Of a DNA stretch of 64,000 nucleotides, positions 1-8,538 are shown piece after piece (the first letter of the stretch is position 1; every line of letters begins with the position of its first letter). The stretch spans positions 182,635 to 246,634 of the forward strand of contig JBLIEQ010000002.1 in assembly GCA_047633175.1 (NCBI GenBank), in the 5' to 3' direction. Position numbers and translations under genes: made by a program. The stretch comes from Motiliproteus sp047633175. GTDB taxonomy: Bacteria > Pseudomonadota > Gammaproteobacteria > Pseudomonadales > Balneatricaceae. Under the pieces are notes generated by a model that ran no database searches, was not told the origin of the DNA, and saw only the letters and a list, made by a program, of their open reading frames with translations.

Positions 1-714
1 CATATCCCCACCGTGGCGCAGGAGGTGTTTGATGTCACCGGTGCCGGCGATACGGTTATAGGCACTCTGGCGGTCGCACTGGCTGCCGGAGAGTCGATCG
101 AAGATGCGACCCGTCTGGCCAATCTGGCGGCGGGCATCGTGGTCGCCAAGCTAGGCACCGCCACCCTTAGCGCCGATGAACTGAACCGCGCAATACTGGG
201 CGAGGCCGTGGAAGAGACCGGCATCGTCAGCATCCATGCCCTCAAGCGCCAGATCCAGGCCGCTCACGCCCGTGGCGAGAAGGTGGTGATGACCAACGGC
301 TGCTTCGATATCCTCCATGCCGGTCATGTCCAGTATCTACAGCAGGCGCGCTCGCTCGGTGACCGGCTGATCGTCGCCGTCAATAGCGACGATTCGGTCT
401 CCCGGCTTAAGGGTCCCCAGCGGCCGATCAATCACCTCGAACAGCGCATGGCGGTGATGTCGGGGCTGTCCAGCGTCGACTGGGTGGTGCCCTTCGGCAA
501 AGATTCGGTCGACGATACTCCGGCCGAACTGATTACCGAGCTGCTGCCCGACATCCTGGTCAAGGGCGGCGACTATATGGCCGAAGATGTGGCCGGCGGT
601 GAAGCGGTCATCAACAACGGCGGCGAAGTGATCATCCTCGGCTTCCTGGATGGCTGTTCCACCACCAATATCGTACGCCGCATCCGCACCACCGCAGAGA
701 ATATAGGCTCATGA
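1..714 (+). CDS. hldE: Bifunctional heptose-7-phosphate kinase / heptose-1-phosphate adenylyltransferase, 3' part
   Basis: The gene is cut by the window's left edge; 237 codons are visible and the frame is open at base 1. HldE phosphorylates D-glycero-D-manno-heptose 7-phosphate and later adenylylates the 1-phosphate, giving the ADP-heptose donor for the LPS inner core in the cytoplasm. The visible part begins at the end of the ribokinase-like domain, with the motif DVTGAGDT whose Asp (codon 17) is the expected catalytic base. The nucleotidyltransferase domain follows, with TNGCFDILHAGH; the HAGH signature lies near codons 106-109. The TGA stop at 712-714 overlaps an ATG at 711 that opens the first of two small ORFs before hldD. 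The gene ends normally for the family. Confidence 0.96.
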   Translation, partial: HIPTVAQEVFDVTGAGDTVIGTLAVALAAGESIEDATRLANLAAGIVVAKLGTATLSADELNRAILGEAVEETGIVSIHALKRQIQAAHARGEKVVMTNGCFDILHAGHVQYLQQARSLGDRLIVAVNSDDSVSRLKGPQRPINHLEQRMAVMSGLSSVDWVVPFGKDSVDDTPAELITELLPDILVKGGDYMAEDVAGGEAVINNGGEVIILGFLDGCSTTNIVRRIRTTAENIGS

Positions 715-806
715 TTATCGTAACAGGTGGTGCTGGGAACCCTAATAGCATGAAAAAGGCCGGCAGCGCTACCAACACCCACAGCCAGAGGAATTCAGGC
801 TCATGA
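711..806 (+). CDS. Mini-ORF 1, a decayed copy of the hldE/hldD junction
   Basis: A 31-codon ORF starts with the same codons as hldD (MIIVTGGAG) and then diverges to a Ser/Asn-rich tail ending in NSGS, like the end of hldE (NIGS). Its ATG overlaps the hldE stop (ATGA), and its own TGA (804-806) overlaps the ATG of the next mini-ORF. The GAGA stretch before the ATG could serve as a ribosome site. It is too short to keep the Rossmann fold, so any product would act only as a leader or through translational coupling. Whether it is translated is inference; the overlap geometry is seen directly. Confidence 0.45.
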   Translation: MIIVTGGAGNPNSMKKAGSATNTHSQRNSGS

Positions 807-898
807 TTATAGTAATCGGTGGTGCCGGGAAGAATAAGGGCAGCGCTGCCAACAGTATGCTGCACATTCGCTCCAGCGAGGAGAACACAGCTTTATGA
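803..898 (+). CDS. Mini-ORF 2, a second decayed copy of the hldE/hldD junction
   Basis: A second 31-codon ORF begins MIIVIGGAG, exactly 92 bp after mini-ORF 1 and 92 bp before hldD. Its C-terminus (IRSSEENTAL) resembles the hldE C-terminus (IRTTAENIGS), so the unit is the end of hldE joined to the start of hldD. GAGGAA lies about 10 nt upstream of its ATG. Its TGA (896-898) overlaps the hldD ATG at 895. It is either a translated coupling leader or a relic that happens to stay open. Confidence 0.45.
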   Translation: MIIVIGGAGKNKGSAANSMLHIRSSEENTAL

Positions 899-1839
899 TT
901 ATAGTAACCGGTGGTGCCGGCATGATCGGCAGCAACATTGTTAAAGGGCTTAACGCGCGGGGGATCACCGATATTCTGGTGGTCGACGACCTGACAGATG
1001 GCCATAAGTTCTGGAATCTGCAGGACTGCCAGATTGCCGACTACCTCGACAAGGACGACTTCCTGGCGCGGATTAACGCTGGCGAGAATTTTGATGCGGT
1101 CCAGGCGGTATTCCACGAGGGGGCCTGCTCGGCCACCACCGAGTGGAACGGCAAGTATGTCATGGAGAACAACTACGCCTACTCCAAGACGCTGCTGCAC
1201 TACTGCCTGGAGCGGCAACTGCCGTTCCTCTATGCCTCGTCGGCGGCGACCTACGGCAAGGGCGAGATCTTCAAGGAGGAGCTGGCCTATGAGGGGCCGA
1301 TCAACGTCTACGGCTACTCCAAGTGGCAGTTCGATCAATATGTGCGCCGGATCCTGCCGCAGCATCCGGACTCTCAGGTGGTGGGGTTCCGCTATTTTAA
1401 TGTCTACGGCCCGCGCGAGCAGCACAAGGGCAGCATGGCCAGCGTGGCCTTCCATAACAACGGCCAGATCGAGCGCGGCGAGAATCCTAAGCTGTTCGGT
1501 GCCTACGACGGCTATGCCGAAGGCGGGCAGATGCGCGACTTCATCTATGTCGGCGATGTGGTCAAGACCAACCTCTGGTTTATGGATCACCCGGAACACT
1601 CCGGCATCTTCAACCTGGGGACCGGTCGCAGCCAGTCCTTTAAAGATATCGCCGAGTCGGTAAGCCTGTTCCACGGTAAGGGCCAGATCGAATATATCGA
1701 CTTCCCCGAGCACCTCAAGGGTTCCTACCAGAGCTTCACCCAGGCCGATATCAGCAAGCTGCGCGAGGTTGGCTACCAGGAACCGTTCAAGACCGTCCAG
1801 GAAGGCGTCGCCGAGTATATGCAGTGGCTGCATCGCTGA
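895..1839 (+). CDS. hldD: ADP-L-glycero-D-manno-heptose 6-epimerase
   Basis: HldD inverts C6 of ADP-D-glycero-D-manno-heptose to give the L,D form used by the heptosyltransferases of the LPS inner core. The 314-residue protein is full length for this NADP-dependent extended SDR family. It has the N-terminal glycine motif GGAGMIG (residues 6-12) and the catalytic YxxxK as YGYSK (Tyr139/Lys143). NVYGPREQHKGSMAS and the C-terminal LGTGRSQSF are typical of HldD. The start at 895 has GAGGAGA about 10 nt upstream and overlaps the stop of mini-ORF 2. It lies between hldE and waaF and is probably cotranscribed with both. Confidence 0.97.
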   Translation: MIIVTGGAGMIGSNIVKGLNARGITDILVVDDLTDGHKFWNLQDCQIADYLDKDDFLARINAGENFDAVQAVFHEGACSATTEWNGKYVMENNYAYSKTLLHYCLERQLPFLYASSAATYGKGEIFKEELAYEGPINVYGYSKWQFDQYVRRILPQHPDSQVVGFRYFNVYGPREQHKGSMASVAFHNNGQIERGENPKLFGAYDGYAEGGQMRDFIYVGDVVKTNLWFMDHPEHSGIFNLGTGRSQSFKDIAESVSLFHGKGQIEYIDFPEHLKGSYQSFTQADISKLREVGYQEPFKTVQEGVAEYMQWLHR

Positions 1840-1877
1840 TGCGCCAACGTTCAAGCATCCTCAAGGACCTTCATTAG

Positions 1878-2930
1878 ATGGCAAAACGCTGGTTAATCGT
1901 CGGGCCCTCCTGGGTCGGTGATATGGTGATGGCTCAGAGCCTGTTTAAACACCTCAAAAAGGCCGATCCTGCCGCTATCATCGATGTAATAGCGCCCGCC
2001 TGGTCCCACCCTATCCTCGCGAGAATGCCCGAGGTAAACGAGGCGATCGGTCTTGACGTCAAGCACGGCGAACTCGGATTGCGGAAACGCTGGCAGCTGG
2101 GACTATCCCTGGCCAAGCGCGGCTACAGCAACAGCATCGTGACGCCACGCTCCCTCAAGTCGGCGCTACTGCCCTGGTTTGCCGAGGTTCCGGAGCGCAC
2201 CGGCTTTAGGGGTGAGATGCGCTATCTGCTGATCAATGATATGCGGATGCTCGATAAGCGGCGGCTGCCCCTGGCGGTACAGCGGATGGTCGCGCTGGGC
2301 AGCAAGCCCAGCCTCGACCCCCCCGCCATCATCGACCCCTCGCTGCGGGTCGATGCCGAGAACCAGCAACGGCTGCTGCGCGATCACCAGCTCACTCTCG
2401 ACCGCCCCCTGGTCATCCTGCTGCCCGGCGCCGAATTTGGCCCGGCGAAACAGTGGCCCGTCGCCTGCTGGGCCGAGGCCGCAGACAGACTCCAGCAGCA
2501 GGGATTCCAGCTCTGGTGCCTGGGCTCGCCCAAAGACAAGGTCGTTGCCGAACAGATTCAGGCGCTGGCCGACTGTGAGATCACCAACCTCTGCGGCCAG
2601 ACCCGGCTCGAAGATACGGTCGACCTGCTGGCGTTGGCTCAACACGCGATCAGCAACGACTCGGGGCTGATGCATATCGCCGCCGCCGTCGGCTGCCATG
2701 TGGTGGCGATTTACCGCACCACCACTCCCGACTACACCCCGCCACTGACCCGCAACGCCGATATCCTGCGCGCCGATCTGGGGGGCGATGCCAGCTTAAT
2801 GATGGTCCGGGAGCTACCCGAAAAGCACAGCCTGATCGATGTCAGCGTCAATCAGGTGCTCGACTGCATTGCCAATAAGAGTGATAAAAAGAGCGACAAA
2901 GAAGGGTCGTCACAGGACGCCCCTCAATGA
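1878..2930 (+). CDS. waaF: ADP-heptose:LPS heptosyltransferase II
   Basis: A GT9 family protein of 350 residues that adds the second heptose to the inner core at the cytoplasmic face of the inner membrane. The N-terminus (RWLIVGPSWVGDMVMAQSLF) and the donor-site segment LLPGAEFGPAKQWP are characteristic of WaaF rather than WaaC. NDSGLMHIAAAVG is the conserved C-terminal GT9 motif. It starts 38 bp after hldD and its stop overlaps the next start (ATGA, 2927-2930). The C-terminal tail carries a 12-bp tandem duplication encoding KSDKKSDK (2877-2900), outside the conserved fold. Confidence 0.95.
   Translation: MAKRWLIVGPSWVGDMVMAQSLFKHLKKADPAAIIDVIAPAWSHPILARMPEVNEAIGLDVKHGELGLRKRWQLGLSLAKRGYSNSIVTPRSLKSALLPWFAEVPERTGFRGEMRYLLINDMRMLDKRRLPLAVQRMVALGSKPSLDPPAIIDPSLRVDAENQQRLLRDHQLTLDRPLVILLPGAEFGPAKQWPVACWAEAADRLQQQGFQLWCLGSPKDKVVAEQIQALADCEITNLCGQTRLEDTVDLLALAQHAISNDSGLMHIAAAVGCHVVAIYRTTTPDYTPPLTRNADILRADLGGDASLMMVRELPEKHSLIDVSVNQVLDCIANKSDKKSDKEGSSQDAPQ
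2877..2900 (+). repeat. 12-bp tandem duplication at the waaF 3' end
   Basis: AAGAGTGATAAA is followed directly by AAGAGCGACAAA, two in-frame units encoding KSDK twice. The differences are synonymous third-position changes, so the unit has been kept as coding sequence since it duplicated. Confidence 0.8.
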
Positions 2931-3697
2931 CTAAGCGCCTGACGATCTCCATCGCCATCATGGTGATGAACGAAGAACCGGTGCTGGAGGCCTGCCTGGA
3001 CTCCTGCGCCTGGGCCGATGAGATTATCGTCCTAGACTCCGGCAGCACCGATGCCACACTAGAGATCGCCCGCCGCTATACCGACAAGATCTTTATCGAC
3101 AGCGACTGGCAGGGTTTTGGCATGCAGCGCCAGCGTCTGCACCAGCACTGCAGCGGCGACTGGGTGATGATGCTCGACGCCGACGAGCGGATCACCCCAG
3201 AGCTCCGCGAACAACTCGAGGCCCTGCGTGATACCGGAGATACCGAGCGCGCCTTCCGGCTCCGCTGGCCCACCTATGTCTTCGGCAAGGAGCTGCGCTT
3301 CGGTGGCTGGAGCTCCTACAAACTTTGCCTCTACCCGCGCAAATCAGGCCACTGGGATCCCGAGGTCAGGGTCCACGAGCGGCTGATTCTAGACAGGGGC
3401 TTGCGGATCGAGAAGATCGAAGCGCGGATGCTGCACTACAGCTACCGCGATATGGAACACTACCTGGTCAAGTCCGCCCGTTACGCGGCGATCTTCGCCG
3501 AACAACGCGCCGAGCGCGGCAAAGAGGCCAGCCTGTCGCAAGCCGCCCTGCATGCGCTGGGACTCTTTATCAAGATGTACCTGGTCCGCGGCGGCTTCCT
3601 GGATGGCCGCCACGGCCTGCTGATGGCCCTGCTCTCCAGCCACTCCTGCTTCGTCAAATACGCCGACCTCTGGAGCCGGACCAGGGCGTTGAAATAA
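2927..3697 (+). CDS. GT2 glycosyltransferase, WaaE/KdtX-like
   Basis: A family 2 glycosyltransferase of 256 residues. The N-terminal half holds MVMNEEPVLEACLDSCAWAD, the nucleotide-sugar segment VLDSGSTD (near residues 36-42) and the metal-binding DxD in MLDADE (Asp84/Asp86). The C-terminal half (WDPEVRVHERL and the following HYSYRDMEHYL) is typical of the WaaE group, which adds a glucose branch to heptose I of the LPS core. The exact sugar and acceptor cannot be told from sequence. The start overlaps the waaF stop, so the two are probably translationally coupled. It is the last plus-strand gene before the strand switch. Confidence 0.85.
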   Translation: MTKRLTISIAIMVMNEEPVLEACLDSCAWADEIIVLDSGSTDATLEIARRYTDKIFIDSDWQGFGMQRQRLHQHCSGDWVMMLDADERITPELREQLEALRDTGDTERAFRLRWPTYVFGKELRFGGWSSYKLCLYPRKSGHWDPEVRVHERLILDRGLRIEKIEARMLHYSYRDMEHYLVKSARYAAIFAEQRAERGKEASLSQAALHALGLFIKMYLVRGGFLDGRHGLLMALLSSHSCFVKYADLWSRTRALK

Positions 3698-3772
3698 GCC
3701 TGTGAGTTAGTTGTTGCTCTTGATGTTTGCTGCAGCATCACAGACATTACCCACAGAACTCAGCCTATGGCA

Positions 3773-3800
3773 CTGTGGGAGCCTGCCTGCAGGCGATCTT
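3773..3800. repeat. REP-like hairpin element
   Basis: The sequence TGTGGGAGCCTGCCTGCAGG, followed by CGATC, resembles the REP-type element common in pseudomonads and relatives (TGTGGGAGC then a GC-rich palindrome then GCGA). It lies between the ends of two converging genes. Only one copy was noticed here, so family membership is inferred. Confidence 0.4.
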
Positions 3801-3861
3801 TTGGCTAGCGCCCCGACCACTGGTGACAACCGTTAACGGGTACATAGCCTTAAAATAAAGC

Positions 3862-4881
3862 CTACCAAACCTCATCAATAAAGGCGCTGATCGCCTTCGC
3901 TGCCGCCCCTATATCCACCTGACTCATATCCTGTTCAATCTCCGAGGGTGGAGTGATGGCCAGGGTGCGCCCCACCCCGTTCAGCGTACGCCAACGTAGT
4001 GGCGTCGATGAACGGCGGTTGGGGTAGAAACCGACCGTAGGACGATCCAGCGCGCCGGCGATATGCAGAGTCCCTGTGGAACCTGCGATAAACAGATCCG
4101 CCAGCGCCAGCTGCTGGGCAAAATGCTGCAGCCCCTCCGTCGAGCTGAAAATTCGCTGCGAGATCCCTTCGGCATCCAACAAGGCAGCCAGTGTACGGGT
4201 TGCCTCCAGTTCTCCCGGGCCCGCCGTCAAGATAAAGCAGCTATCGGGTCGGGCTATTTTTCTCGCCAGCTCGGCGTACTGCGCCAGGCTGAGGTTATTA
4301 GCCGAGCCCCCGTGTCCCGAGTGGATAAAGATCAGCCGCGTAGAGGGCGCCAGGTCCTTAGCGTTCAAAAATTCCTGCCGTAGCTCCGTTAACATCTCAG
4401 CATCGACTCTCAGATAAGGTCCTTCAGGTGACTTATAACGGCCACCGCAATCCTCGATCGCCGCTTGAGTCAGATCCAGGTTGTAGGCATATTCAGGCTG
4501 CTGCGACTGGGAGCGACGCTGCTTCAACCGCCGGTTATAGAACAGCTGCGCCAGCTTAGTCGCCGGCGCCCAACGGACTGGAATCCCGGCTCTAAATCCC
4601 AGCAACCCGATGCGAGTGGTCGAGAACAGGGTCAGTAGCAGATCATAATGCTCTACCTTGACCTGCTTGAGCAGACTGTTAAAACCCTCCTTGCCTGCCG
4701 CCTCGGTCGGATCGGTTAAGATCTCGTCTATCCAGGGGCAGAGTTCTGCAATGGGTCTGGTATAGTTAGGCACCAGCGCCACGACCCGGGATTCCGGAAA
4801 GGCCTGTTTCAGGGCCTGGAAGCAGGGCCAGGCGAGCATAAAATCGCCCAGCTTATCGTTTCTGACGACCAGAATCTTCAT
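3862..4881 (-). CDS. GT9 family (heptosyltransferase-type) glycosyltransferase
   Basis: A 339-residue GT9 protein starting MKILVVRNDKLGDFMLAWP, which matches the family's N-terminal pattern. An in-frame ATG nine codons upstream (4908) is possible but has a poorer ribosome site; GCAGCAGG precedes the start chosen. The acceptor/donor segment HSGHGGSANNLSLAQYAELA and the C-terminal AGSTGTLHIAGALDRPTVGFYP are typical. It is one of five GT9 genes in this cluster, so it may add a later heptose or another sugar from an ADP donor. It stands alone on the minus strand facing the waaF operon. Its substrate is unknown. Confidence 0.85.
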   Translation of the reverse strand: MKILVVRNDKLGDFMLAWPCFQALKQAFPESRVVALVPNYTRPIAELCPWIDEILTDPTEAAGKEGFNSLLKQVKVEHYDLLLTLFSTTRIGLLGFRAGIPVRWAPATKLAQLFYNRRLKQRRSQSQQPEYAYNLDLTQAAIEDCGGRYKSPEGPYLRVDAEMLTELRQEFLNAKDLAPSTRLIFIHSGHGGSANNLSLAQYAELARKIARPDSCFILTAGPGELEATRTLAALLDAEGISQRIFSSTEGLQHFAQQLALADLFIAGSTGTLHIAGALDRPTVGFYPNRRSSTPLRWRTLNGVGRTLAITPPSEIEQDMSQVDIGAAAKAISAFIDEVW

Positions 4882-5035
4882 AACCTGCTGCCGCGTAGAT
4901 ATAGACATAGATGTAAGGGCCTAAGATGATGACGGTTACGCTAACCACAGATCAGCAATAGCCGTTATTATCAGCGCTCTGCCTCTGGCTGACAACCGCC
5001 GAGCAACACTTCCAGACCGCCCAAGAGAGTCACCG

Positions 5036-6136
5036 ATGAAGCTAGTCATTTTATGTTTATCCGAGGGCATCGGTGGACTGGAGCTGTACTGCGTACGCGA
5101 ATACCATGCCCTGACCCGGCAGGGTATCCAATGCATACCCGTGGTCAAACAGGGCAGCCTGCTTGATCAGCGCTTTATCGCCAGTGGCGTGGTTCCTGAG
5201 TACCTCGACTGCAATTTTCACAAGGTGCCCCTGGTGGCCGCATGGCGGCTTGGTCGCCTGCTGAAAACCCTTGGCGCCGATGCGTTGCATATGCACTGGG
5301 CCAAGGATCTGCCACTGGCGGCGCTGGCGAAGAAGGTCTCCGGGCGGGCGTTCAAGCTATGTTATACCCGACATATGAATATCAGCCGTCCCAAAAAAGA
5401 TATTTTTCACCGCTTTCTATATCGGGAAATCGATGCCCTCTGGGTGATCACCGAAGAGATGAAGCGCGAGGCGATCGCCTGTATCCCGATGGAGGCGACG
5501 AAAATTGAGCGTCTGTATCTGGGGGTACCCGCTCCTGAAACCGTCAAGGGAGAGACCTCCCTGTTCGATAATGTCTTTACAAAGAGAAACCTAAACGTCG
5601 CGCTGTTCGGCCGAATCGAACACGCGAAAGGGCAACACCTGCTGATCGAGGCAGTCGCCACCCTGGTTGGCAAAGGGATGGATATCTCCGCGACCCTGGT
5701 GGGTCACGTGATGGACCAGGACTACTTTCAATCTCAACGAGAATTCATTCGAGCCCAGGGCTTGGAAGACAAGATTCGTTTTATTGGCTTCCTCGAGAAC
5801 CCGACGCACTCCATGCCCGAGTTTGAGGTGGTCGTACTAACCACGCTTAAAGAGACCTTCGGCCTAGTACTACCGGAGGCGATGCGCTCCAATGTAGCAG
5901 TGATCGGCAGTAACGCCGGTGGCGTGCCGGAGATCATCGATCATCAGCAGACGGGGCTGCTCTTCACCCCCGGAGACGCTGCAAGCCTGGCGGAGGCCTT
6001 ATTGACCTACTACAACGACCCAGAGCTCAGGCAGACCCTGGCTTCACAGGGGCGCGACAAAGCCGACTTACAGTTCAATGAAGGCCAACATTTCCAAGTG
6101 ATTAGCACGAAAATAGAAGAGACTGTCAGTGCGTAA
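5036..6136 (+). CDS. GT4 family glycosyltransferase
   Basis: A 366-residue GT-B fold glycosyltransferase of group 1. It shows FGRIEHAKGQHLLIEAV, the start of the C-terminal nucleotide-sugar domain, and the EX7E retaining-enzyme motif as ETFGLVLPEAM near residue 280, followed by GSNAGGVPEIID. The N-terminal half opens LVILCLSEGIGGLELYCVRE, as in core or O-chain sugar transferases. It is the only plus-strand gene between 3.7 and 20 kb, divergent from the GT9 gene at 3862 across about 150 bp that should hold both promoters. The transferred sugar is unknown. Confidence 0.85.
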   Translation: MKLVILCLSEGIGGLELYCVREYHALTRQGIQCIPVVKQGSLLDQRFIASGVVPEYLDCNFHKVPLVAAWRLGRLLKTLGADALHMHWAKDLPLAALAKKVSGRAFKLCYTRHMNISRPKKDIFHRFLYREIDALWVITEEMKREAIACIPMEATKIERLYLGVPAPETVKGETSLFDNVFTKRNLNVALFGRIEHAKGQHLLIEAVATLVGKGMDISATLVGHVMDQDYFQSQREFIRAQGLEDKIRFIGFLENPTHSMPEFEVVVLTTLKETFGLVLPEAMRSNVAVIGSNAGGVPEIIDHQQTGLLFTPGDAASLAEALLTYYNDPELRQTLASQGRDKADLQFNEGQHFQVISTKIEETVSA

Positions 6137-6385
6137 CAACACTAGCAGGACTCTTCTTTAGCCCAGGCAATACCTAGCGGCCAGACTCGCTGACGTCAAA
6201 CAAACTGCCGACGAGAGAAAGCTCAGTGAGAACACAGGGATCAGAATGAAAAAAACAGCGGTGCTCTGCCACATTTAACCGGCCCGACTCACCCCAACGA
6301 TGACATCTGCAGGCTTCGTCGGATCGCCTCCGTCCAAAGGCCTGGCGCTCAGCTTCTGCAAAATGACCACGGTTGGTCCCTTTGA
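6137..6385. other. Intergenic gap at the edge of the AT-rich patch, no gene seen
   Basis: The gap separates the converging GT4 gene and the pyruvyltransferase-like gene. No ORF in it looks convincing. A 10-codon ATG ORF near 6246 has no context, and a plus-strand ORF from 6300 runs antisense into the next gene. Base composition drops sharply at about 6385. Confidence 0.5.
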
Positions 6386-7450
6386 TTATTTAGCGATGAA
6401 ATCGCTTAAACTCTCCTGTAGTAATTTTATATATTTTTGTTCAGTATTTTCTTTGTGCTCTAATAACAATCGGCTACAGCTTTCAACCTCTATTATTTGT
6501 TGTTTTACGACTTCTATCACTTGATCGACTGGCGTACCGGAATCTACAATTTCGGCTAAGAACCCTTTAACGGTAGAGGATCTAGGATCATGCGCAATCA
6601 TCATTCCCGGTATACCCTGAGAGGCTGAGATGCCGATTCCGTGGACTCGATAACCAATGACATAATCAAACTTTCCATATATATCTAAGTAATCTTTTGC
6701 ATCATAAGAGTAATTTAATTTCTGACTTGGGAACTCTTTATCAAATGTATGTAATTCATCAATATAGTGAGCAATAAATTCAAACTCGTACTCACCACCA
6801 AGCTGACTTATTAGTTTACGATAAAGTTCTAACAGGTAATCATGCGTTTCGACAGATACATTATTGCAAGCAGTGGCACTACTGGTTCCATAAATCAGTG
6901 CTATTTTTTTTACATCAGTAACAAGTCGCTGTTTATTACTGGAAAATAATGCAGGGCAAGGCAAGAAATGAGAACCCGTTATTTCCAGTCCATCTTGACA
7001 GGACACATCTCGGCAAGTAATTAGCTTAGAGTCTTTAAAAGCAGACATTTCATTTACAGTAAAATTATCCGAATTAAATTCGAACTCGCCACTGGTGCCA
7101 AGTCCCATGAAAATAGCGGGTATATTAAACTCGGCGATAGAGTCATAGAGTTTTGTCATTCTTCTCCCTCGCCACTCAGGAGATCCTGCAAAAACAACCA
7201 AATCTGCATAGTTCATCGGCATACGATCTTTGACTGAGTTGTCTAGAAATTTTTCAACGAAATCTTTTCCAAGAAAATTATCTATAGCTTTTATAATGTC
7301 ATACTTTCTGGCCCTACGAGTCTGCGGGTTCCGATTATAGATTATACTATTGTATGGGCCAATCACCCTTTCAATTAAATTCTGGCAACCAAACATGATA
7401 AATTCATCACCAGGATTCCACTGTCGTGTAGTAGAAAAAACAATATTCAT
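6386..7450 (-). CDS. Polysaccharide pyruvyltransferase-like protein
   Basis: About 354 residues. I recognise the polysaccharide pyruvyl transferase type fold (as in CsaB, WcaK, EpsI families) from MNIVFSTTRQWNPGDEFIMF, a central LVVFAGSPEW, and above all the C-terminal GYRVHGIGISASQGIPGMMI followed by HDPRS. In this family the conserved Arg-x-His and acidic segment mark the active region, which transfers pyruvate from PEP to a sugar. Whether this protein pyruvylates an LPS or capsule sugar is inference. The start at 7450 is chosen because AGGTGG lies 5 nt upstream; a GTG three codons earlier is less likely. Its base composition is far richer in A and T than its neighbours, suggesting recent transfer together with the next gene. 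Confidence 0.7.
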   Translation of the reverse strand: MNIVFSTTRQWNPGDEFIMFGCQNLIERVIGPYNSIIYNRNPQTRRARKYDIIKAIDNFLGKDFVEKFLDNSVKDRMPMNYADLVVFAGSPEWRGRRMTKLYDSIAEFNIPAIFMGLGTSGEFEFNSDNFTVNEMSAFKDSKLITCRDVSCQDGLEITGSHFLPCPALFSSNKQRLVTDVKKIALIYGTSSATACNNVSVETHDYLLELYRKLISQLGGEYEFEFIAHYIDELHTFDKEFPSQKLNYSYDAKDYLDIYGKFDYVIGYRVHGIGISASQGIPGMMIAHDPRSSTVKGFLAEIVDSGTPVDQVIEVVKQQIIEVESCSRLLLEHKENTEQKYIKLLQESLSDFIAK

Positions 7451-7470
7451 TAAAACCACCTATTTATGAA

Positions 7471-8538
7471 TTATTCGATTAAGTTTAATAATTTTTCTGT
7501 TAGTCTAGGCCATGTAATTCTATTAATATCAGGAACTCCTTCGGACTCCGCATTGAAAGATAGAGACAGAGGGTTATTCGGATGCCAACGACTAAAATTA
7601 TCTGGATCTGGATTATATAACCCCAGTGTCGGCTTCCTTAATCCCGTCGCTATATGCACGATCGCAGTGTCTACAGAGACCACCCAGTCCGCCTGGGCAA
7701 CTATTTCGATGGAGTCGTAGATGCTCTCTGTTGCTTGGTAGCAGATGACATTATCAAACTGAGTGCAGATCTTGGCAACCTCCTCCCTTTTATCTGGCGT
7801 CAGTAAAAGACAGATACACAGGTCCGGTTTCAAGTGGTTAAGGGTCGTAATCAACTTCTTAATGCTGGTTGGCGTTAGCTGCCTGGAATGTCCACTACCG
7901 TAGGGGTTAATGGCAAGCATCGACCCTGAGCATGAGGCTAGGAATTGTTCTATATTCCGCTTACTCTGCGAATCTCGAGGAACTATATACTGACAATCAG
8001 GGTTAGTGGCACCTAACAGGCCCAATAAATCGGCATAAATTTCAGCATAATGTCGATCAGCACTGCGCTGGCCCATTTTTATATTAACGGCCTGTACTTC
8101 GTCATCCATCCCCGCAATATTATCTGGCCGTAAACGAGATAAGAAATACAGGTCCTTCATTTTTAGCTTAGCGGTCAAATGAATAGCCAAACCGCAATGG
8201 TCTATCTGTTGTGCTGCCTCTTTAAGCTGGCTATAGGCTGGCCTCTTTGGCAAGACGATGACCTTATCAGCACCCAAATACTGTAAAAAAAAGTTAGCCA
8301 TACTCTCTGATACTAATACCGTCACCTGAGCACCTGGATGCACCTTTTTTAACTCAGGAATAAAAAAAGACGATACTATCGCATCACCCCATTTCGCATC
8401 CAAGCGAACGATTAATACCTGAGATATAGGTTTTTTACAATCAGGCACAGAGCTTGGATAATCGAATAACTTAATGCCTAACCATCGGCGAAAAATATCT
8501 CTACCAAGTTGCAGCTTTGATAATACAATTCTTAGCAT
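7471..8538 (-). CDS. GT9 family glycosyltransferase in the AT-rich patch
   Basis: 355 residues with GT9 features: VLIVRLDAKWGDAIVSSFFI near residue 42, where family members have RxxxLGD, then INPYGSGHSRQLTPTSIKKL, and WVVSVDTAIVHIATGLRKPT near the C-terminus. An N-terminal extension of about 40 residues precedes the first Rossmann strand. It is upstream of and cotranscribed with the pyruvyltransferase-like gene (20-bp gap) and shares its AT-rich composition. The pair probably arrived together and adds an accessory sugar. Donor and acceptor are unknown. Confidence 0.78.
   Translation of the reverse strand: MLRIVLSKLQLGRDIFRRWLGIKLFDYPSSVPDCKKPISQVLIVRLDAKWGDAIVSSFFIPELKKVHPGAQVTVLVSESMANFFLQYLGADKVIVLPKRPAYSQLKEAAQQIDHCGLAIHLTAKLKMKDLYFLSRLRPDNIAGMDDEVQAVNIKMGQRSADRHYAEIYADLLGLLGATNPDCQYIVPRDSQSKRNIEQFLASCSGSMLAINPYGSGHSRQLTPTSIKKLITTLNHLKPDLCICLLLTPDKREEVAKICTQFDNVICYQATESIYDSIEIVAQADWVVSVDTAIVHIATGLRKPTLGLYNPDPDNFSRWHPNNPLSLSFNAESEGVPDINRITWPRLTEKLLNLIE

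Larger units (their letters stand above)
711..936 (+). repeat. 92-bp tandem repeat of the hldE-hldD junction (three starts)
   Basis: The starts at 711, 803 and 895 share ATGATTAT(A/C)GTAA(Y/C)(A/C)GGTGGTGC-like sequence at an exact 92-bp spacing. Each is preceded by a purine-rich ribosome-site-like stretch. The bases before the third start (CATTCGCTCCAGCG, then GGAGAACACAGC) align with the 3' end of hldE (CATCCGCACCACCG, then CAGAGAATATAGG). This marks tandem duplication of the gene boundary followed by divergence. Confidence 0.85.

Noticed and set aside
769..1854. 361-codon minus-strand ORF opposite hldD
   Set aside because: Shadow of a GC-rich, strongly coding hldD. It has no recognisable motif, and its end mirrors the 92-bp repeat.
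6300..6524. 74-codon plus-strand ORF at the edge of the AT-rich patch
   Set aside because: Most of it runs antisense to the 3' end of the pyruvyltransferase-like gene; the Cys/Ser/Leu-rich sequence looks non-coding.
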